A DNA stretch of 64,000 nt from Thermoclostridium stercorarium subsp. stercorarium DSM 8532 (GTDB lineage: Bacteria > Bacillota > Clostridia > DSM-8532), in contig NC_020134.1 of the NCBI RefSeq assembly GCF_000331995.1, forward strand, positions 806,001 through 870,000, written 5' to 3'. Within the stretch, counting starts at the first letter, position 1, and each line of letters starts with the position of its first letter. The notes under the pieces are model-generated. The model was not told the DNA's origin. It saw only the letters and a list, made by a program, of their open reading frames with translations, and did not search any database. Both the position numbers and the translations under genes were made by a program. Of this stretch, positions 60,106 through 64,000 are shown piece after piece.

Positions 60106-61168
60106 AGTTAACCTCCATAAGTCTGATAAATTCGTCGAACAAAAAGTCGGTATCCTTCGGTCCGGCGCAAGCCTCAGGATGGAACTGCACCGAAAACGCC
60201 GGAAAGTTTTTATAAATAAGTCCTTCGTTCGAAAGATCGTTTATATTTGTAAACAGTTCGTCGGCAATGTCTGGCTTTATACTGTCCGAAACAACCGCGT
60301 ACCCGTGGTTCTGGGATGTAATATGTATTTTGCCGTTCCGGGTGTCACGGACAGGGTGGTTTGCTCCCCGATGCCCGAATTTCAGCTTTTGGGTCCGGAA
60401 ACCATTGGCAAGGGCCAGTAGCTGGTGGCCCAGGCATATACCCATCGTCGGAATTTTATGGGGAAGCAGTTTCTTCAGTGTTTCAATTACTTCCGTGTTG
60501 TCGGCGGGATCCCCCGGACCGTTTGACAGAAAGAGGCCGTCGGGCGCAAGGCTGAGAATTTCGTCCGCAGGAGTGTTATGGGGGAGGACATATATATCAC
60601 AGTTCCGTTTTAGCAGCGACCGTATAATGTTCTCCTTGACGCCGAAATCGAGAAGAGCGATTCTGTAGCGCCCGTTGCGGCAAAAGCGGCGAATTTGCTT
60701 TGTGCTGACCTTTTCCACGGGCTTTTCTATGCGGTAGTTTCTGACGGCATTTATATCCGCTTTGTTTAAATCATCGGTAATCATGCCGTTCATTGTGCCC
60801 GAGCGACGAAGGATTTTGGTAAGAGCACGGGTATCAATGCCGTACATGCCCACGATGCCGTGCTTTTTCAGGAAACTGTCAAGATCAGACTGGCTGCGGA
60901 AATTCGACGGTGTAAGGCAATATTCCTTCACAATATAGGCGGATACGCTGATTTTCCCGCTTTCCGCGTCTTCAGGCATTACTCCGTAATTACCTATAAG
61001 AGGAAAGGTCTGTACTACTGCCTGACCGGTATAGCTTAAATCGGTAAGCGTCTCAACATATCCCGTCATCGCAGTGGTGAATACCACTTCGGCGATAACA
61101 TCTTTTGATGCACCGAAGGCTTTGCCTTCAAATATCATTCCGTTTTCCAAAATGAGATATCTCTTCAT
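60092..61168 (-). CDS. carA: Carbamoyl-phosphate synthase small subunit
   Basis: CarA hydrolyses glutamine and passes ammonia to CarB for arginine and pyrimidine synthesis. The 358-residue protein has the N-terminal CPS domain (LILENGMIFEGKAFG) and a class I amidotransferase domain with the nucleophile in MGICLGHQLLAL and the His-Glu pair in SVQFHPEA. I chose ATG 61168, ten bases after GGAGGG. It overlaps carB by 14 bases and follows purF by 45. Confidence 0.95.
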   Translation of the reverse strand: MKRYLILENGMIFEGKAFGASKDVIAEVVFTTAMTGYVETLTDLSYTGQAVVQTFPLIGNYGVMPEDAESGKISVSAYIVKEYCLTPSNFRSQSDLDSFLKKHGIVGMYGIDTRALTKILRRSGTMNGMITDDLNKADINAVRNYRIEKPVEKVSTKQIRRFCRNGRYRIALLDFGVKENIIRSLLKRNCDIYVLPHNTPADEILSLAPDGLFLSNGPGDPADNTEVIETLKKLLPHKIPTMGICLGHQLLALANGFRTQKLKFGHRGANHPVRDTRNGKIHITSQNHGYAVVSDSIKPDIADELFTNINDLSNEGLIYKNFPAFSVQFHPEACAGPKDTDFLFDEFIRLMEVNYAKR

Positions 61169-61213
61169 GAATACAAATCCCTCCGGCAAACAGCGGTTTA
61201 AACCGGGAATTTT

Positions 61214-62620
61214 TTACTCAAAACAATATTTATGGACATTTCGGATATCGGTTTTGTATTCGCCCGTAAAACAAGCGGTACAATATTTTTTTGTTCCGGT
61301 TTCGTCCGCGATGTATGGCAAATGCTCGACATTCAGATAGCCTAAAGAATCCACGCCGATTATACGGGCAATTTCGTTCACCGAATATTTGCATGCAATC
61401 AGATTGTCCTTCGAGTCAATATCGGTGCCGTAATAGCACGGATTTACAAATGGCGGGGAAGTAACACGCAAATGCACCTCTTTCGCGCCTGCATCCCTTA
61501 AAAGTCTTACAATTCTTGCACTGGTGGTGCCACGGACTATCGAGTCATCCACAAGAATGACCCGTTTTCCCGAAACGACATCGCGGACAGGGTTCAGTTT
61601 TATTTTCAGTAGTTCTTCGCGCATTTTCTGGGCAGGGGAAATAAAGGTCCGCCCGACATATTTGTTCTTGATAAAACCTGTACCGTATGGGATGCTGCTG
61701 GCGCATGAATAACCAATGGCGCCGTCGATGCCTGAATCGGGGACTCCTACAACTATATCCGCGTCAACAGGATGATCCTTAGCAAGAAAAGCCCCTGCAC
61801 GAAGCCTTGCCTTATGTACTGAATATCCGTCAATAACGGAATCGGGTCTGGCGAAATAAATATATTCAAAAATGCACAAGGCTTCTTCAGCCTTTCCGCA
61901 GTTGTCATCTATGGAATACACGCCGCTTTCTTCAAACACAACTATTTCCCCCGGACGGATGTCACGGATAAAGCGAGCTCCTACGGCGTCCAGCGCACAG
62001 CTTTCCGAAGCGATCACATATGTACCGTCGGAAGTTACCCCGTAGCAAAGAGGACGAAACCCATGCTTGTCACGAACCGCCAACAGTTTGTTTTCAGTCA
62101 TTAAAATCAGGGAATACGCCCCTTCGAGTATGTCCATCGCCGAAAGCACTGCATCTTCAATTTCGGGTTTTTTAATGCGTTCATTTGTGATAACATAGGA
62201 AATAACTTCGGTATCACTGGTGGTGTGGAAAATTGCCCCGTCCATTTCCAACGCATGGCGTAACTGAAATGCATTTACGATATTTCCGTTATGCACAGTG
62301 GACAGCGTGCCCTTTAAATGTTTTACAACGAGAGGCTGTGCATTGGCCCTGCCCGAATTCCCGGTGGTGCCGTAACGCACATGCCCTATTGCCATGTTAC
62401 CTGTTCCAAGCGAATCCATTATTTTTTCGGTGAGCACTTCCTGAACAAGTCCCACGTCCTTATGCAAAAGTATTTCTTTGCCGTTGTTTACTGCTATGCC
62501 GCAGCTTTCCTGCCCTCTGTGCTGAAGGGCGTACAGGCCATAATAGGTAAGCAATGCGACATTTTCTTTTCTTGTGCCGTATACTCCGAAAACACCGCAT
62601 TCTTCACGGATTTCGCGCAT
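61214..62620 (-). CDS. purF: Amidophosphoribosyltransferase
   Basis: PurF makes 5-phosphoribosylamine from PRPP and glutamine, the first committed purine step. The 468-residue protein has the Ntn nucleophile Cys8 in REECGVFGVYG after a short propeptide, ALQHRGQESCGIA, and the PRPP site VILVDDSIVRGTTSA. C-terminal cysteines (NPCYYGTD, ACKYSV, CTACFTGEY) mark the Bacillus-type Fe-S form. I chose ATG 62620 after AGGGTGTG; the frame is open 63 bases upstream. It is the first gene of the purF-carA-carB operon, not of a pur cluster. Confidence 0.95.
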   Translation of the reverse strand: MREIREECGVFGVYGTRKENVALLTYYGLYALQHRGQESCGIAVNNGKEILLHKDVGLVQEVLTEKIMDSLGTGNMAIGHVRYGTTGNSGRANAQPLVVKHLKGTLSTVHNGNIVNAFQLRHALEMDGAIFHTTSDTEVISYVITNERIKKPEIEDAVLSAMDILEGAYSLILMTENKLLAVRDKHGFRPLCYGVTSDGTYVIASESCALDAVGARFIRDIRPGEIVVFEESGVYSIDDNCGKAEEALCIFEYIYFARPDSVIDGYSVHKARLRAGAFLAKDHPVDADIVVGVPDSGIDGAIGYSCASSIPYGTGFIKNKYVGRTFISPAQKMREELLKIKLNPVRDVVSGKRVILVDDSIVRGTTSARIVRLLRDAGAKEVHLRVTSPPFVNPCYYGTDIDSKDNLIACKYSVNEIARIIGVDSLGYLNVEHLPYIADETGTKKYCTACFTGEYKTDIRNVHKYCFE

Positions 62621-62716
62621 TGTTTTCACACCCTGCAAGGTAATATTTCTGCTTTTGCGGAGACGGGCAGCAAAGAAGGCCACGAATCAATAGTTTTACG
62701 GATACCCCGAAACCGC

Positions 62717-62773
62717 AAAAAAAAAAAAAACAAAGGAGCCCGCACCTTTTATATGTGCAAGAACTCCTTTGTT
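62717..62773 (-). terminator. Intrinsic terminator/attenuator in the purF leader
   Basis: On the minus strand a 10-bp stem (62764-62773 with 62729-62738) with an inner GCAC/GTGC stem is followed by fourteen T (A run 62717-62730). It lies between the promoter and purF. Confidence 0.85.
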
Positions 62774-62782
62774 CTTACTAAT

Positions 62783-62811
62783 ACTATATATTTTCGTCGG
62801 GCAGTTGTCAA
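62783..62811 (-). promoter_or_regulatory. SigA promoter for the purF operon
   Basis: On the minus strand TTGACA (62806-62811) and TATAGT (62783-62788) are 17 bases apart. The expected start near 62776 is about three bases before the attenuator stem and about 156 before purF. Confidence 0.8.
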
Positions 62812-63020
62812 TAGAAGTGAAGGATTACGTTCCCCTTCTGTTTAAAGACCGTGTTAAAAGACGGGCCTTCTTAGAGCCTGCAGCGTTCATTTAAAATTTT
62901 AAAGTTTCAGAAATATTTGAAACTAAAATTGTGTATTTATAAATTTTTGCAGGAATTATTAAACCATATGAAGAAAAACATAAGGGGAATTATGTTATCT
63001 TTTTGGGGAGGGATTTGTTT
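62812..63020. other. Divergent intergenic region
   Basis: It is AT-rich with no gene recognised, only the upstream region of the purF promoter and the site of the small membrane-protein gene. Confidence 0.4.
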
Positions 63021-63227
63021 GTGGCCCGGAAAGTGTTGTCCGACGTGCAGAAGAAGGCAGAAAACGATTTGACTGTTATACTGATTGTGACTTTTACAGT
63101 TCTTGGAATTTATTTTGAGTCGTTAACAGTGTTCCTGATAATTTTCGGTATGTTACTGGCTAAAGATTTTACTAAAAATGCGTGGGGCTGTATTTTTGTT
63201 TTCGTGTTTCTGTGGAATGCGTTTTAG
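63021..63227 (+). CDS. Small membrane protein of unknown function
   Basis: The 68-residue protein has a short charged N-terminus (ARKVLSDVQKKAEND) and two membrane helices, then ends in LWNAF. GTG 63021 is 8 bases after GGGGAGGGA. I know no family. Confidence 0.55.
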   Translation: MARKVLSDVQKKAENDLTVILIVTFTVLGIYFESLTVFLIIFGMLLAKDFTKNAWGCIFVFVFLWNAF

Positions 63228-63260
63228 CCTTTCAGAAGTTTTTACGGGGTTAACAGCGGA

Positions 63261-63300
63261 CAAAAAACGGGGCCGTCTTAAAATGTTTTAAGGCAGCCCC
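63261..63300 (-). terminator. Terminator after the YhcH-family gene
   Basis: Stem GGGGC (63269-63273)/GCCCC (63296-63300) plus CTTAAAA/TTTTAAG inside. On the minus strand it is followed by GTTTTTTG, so it serves the leftward gene. Confidence 0.75.
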
Positions 63301-63309
63301 TGTTGGCGG

Positions 63310-63762
63310 TTACAGTTTTACTTTTACCACAATTTTTTTGATATTTGATGCTTCGTCATAAATGCATTTGGGCTTATGCCCGTCCCATGGATAAAGGATT
63401 GCGTACATTCCGTCAGTCAGGCGGATGTCGGTGCCGGCCTGGTTTTCATAAAAAGTAATGTCCTTTTCAGCGTTGTAGCCTGTGCTGGATACGAGTGTAT
63501 TTCTTGGCGCGTAGCCGATAATTTCTTTTCCGCGGACGATATATTGGATGTCGATATATTTGTCGTGGCTTTCCCATTTGCACTGATCCGACGGCAGTGT
63601 GGTGTAGGATTGTACCAGCGCATATACGTCATTTCCGTCAATTTCATAACGGCCATCCTCTTTTTCGTTTTGATGAAATTCCCGGATAAATCGGAAGGCT
63701 TTTTGAAAGCCGGGATGCAAAGCCTCGTACAGTTTGGAGTTTTCCAATGAATCGATTATCAT
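63310..63762 (-). CDS. YhcH/YjgK/YiaL family (DUF386) protein
   Basis: The 150-residue cupin-like protein has the family's ESHDKYIDIQYIVRGKEIIGY and YAILYPWDGHKPKC motifs with metal-binding histidines. Relatives act on sialic-acid or other sugar anomers (YhcH/NanQ, EbgC). AAAGGAG precedes the ATG. On the minus strand TTGCCC (about 63826) and TATGAT (about 63805) form a likely promoter. Confidence 0.9.
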   Translation of the reverse strand: MIIDSLENSKLYEALHPGFQKAFRFIREFHQNEKEDGRYEIDGNDVYALVQSYTTLPSDQCKWESHDKYIDIQYIVRGKEIIGYAPRNTLVSSTGYNAEKDITFYENQAGTDIRLTDGMYAILYPWDGHKPKCIYDEASNIKKIVVKVKL

Positions 63763-63875
63763 GTTTTTCAGCTCCTTTGTGCATGGTTTTTGATTTACCG
63801 TTTTTTATCATATACCAGAACTACCTTCCGGGCAATACCGGTGGCTGTTAAAAAGGGTATGCGGGCGGATTTGGC

Positions 63876-63954
63876 TTGACAAATAAGAAAATGCATGTGT
63901 AAAATGTTAAAAATTGTGCATGTGTTTGTGTAATTAAAATATTGCGGTTATAAT
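63876..63954 (+). promoter_or_regulatory. Two rightward promoter candidates for a gene beyond the window
   Basis: TTGACA (63876-63881)/TAAAAT (63900-63905) with 18 bases, and TTGTGT (63926-63931)/TATAAT (63949-63954) with 17 bases. Confidence 0.5.
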
Positions 63955-64000
63955 GGATCAAAACCCTTTTATTCGTATATGTGAAATCTGCCAGCTGTCT

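Overview
The window looks like a chromosomal segment of a spore-forming, anaerobic member of the Clostridia. The reasons are the sporulation genes (a tiny spoVM and ylbJ), oxygen-sensitive enzymes (indolepyruvate:ferredoxin oxidoreductase, a CxxxCxxC Fe-S protein), purine-rich ribosome binding sites with many GTG/TTG starts, strong TTGACA/TATAAT promoters and a c-di-GMP-I riboswitch of the clostridial kind. A thermophilic saccharolytic relative of Thermoclostridium/Acetivibrio is my guess from overall resemblance. It is not proven here; the complete 16S gene at about 50986-52519 would settle it.

Layout. 1-2.9 kb: aconitase (cut by the window edge) and NADP-isocitrate dehydrogenase, stop/start overlapping. 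2.9-3.9 kb: a c-di-GMP-I riboswitch in front of an exported transglutaminase-like protein. 4-9.2 kb: a pseudouridine synthase, a membrane protein, glyA, yceD-rpmF and a PDZ/DUF512 Fe-S protein. 9.3-13.3 kb: a glycosyltransferase, mntP, and a flavin-transfer locus (apbE facing a NusG-II/Gx-transporter pair). 13.4-19.1 kb: spoVM, rpmB, recG-rsmD-coaD and ylbJ. 19.4-25.8 kb: Asp23, DUF5685 with a J-protein, a cell-wall amidase and mutS2. 26-29.8 kb: iorA-iorB-phenylacetate-CoA ligase. 29.8-32.6 kb: two tRNAs, trmK, a Nif3 protein and RNase P RNA. 33-36 kb: a broken lipoprotein gene and a GntR (YtrA-type)-ABC transporter operon. 36.4-42.8 kb: a coiled-coil protein, an Rsm22-like methyltransferase, a GNAT, a MurG-like transferase, a helix-hairpin-helix protein and thrS. 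43-45.6 kb: leftward small genes (ykuS, HAD phosphatase, glpP, DJ-1). 45.9-48.5 kb: an IclR/KdgR-KDPG aldolase-sugar kinase operon. 48.8-50.5 kb: an intact IS256-type element nested inside a decayed IS30-type transposase gene. 50.5-56 kb: a complete 16S-23S-5S rRNA operon with three tandem promoters. 56-62.6 kb: a leftward purF-carA-carB operon in which carB is fused in frame to a diaminopimelate-epimerase-like domain. 63-64 kb: a tiny membrane protein and a YhcH-family protein.

The most unusual item is the 1348-residue CarB-DapF fusion. A full-length carbamoyl-phosphate synthase large subunit runs with almost no linker into a full-length DapF-like domain, and the first catalytic cysteine of that domain is read as serine. 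The same operon begins with a strong promoter whose transcript would fold into an intrinsic terminator almost at its first nucleotide. Other items worth attention are the c-di-GMP aptamer merging into a ribosome binding site, an apparent ATA start for rsmD, the nested IS elements with a clean 8-bp target duplication, a long two-tier hairpin after rpmF, and a possible separate promoter in the 16S-23S spacer.
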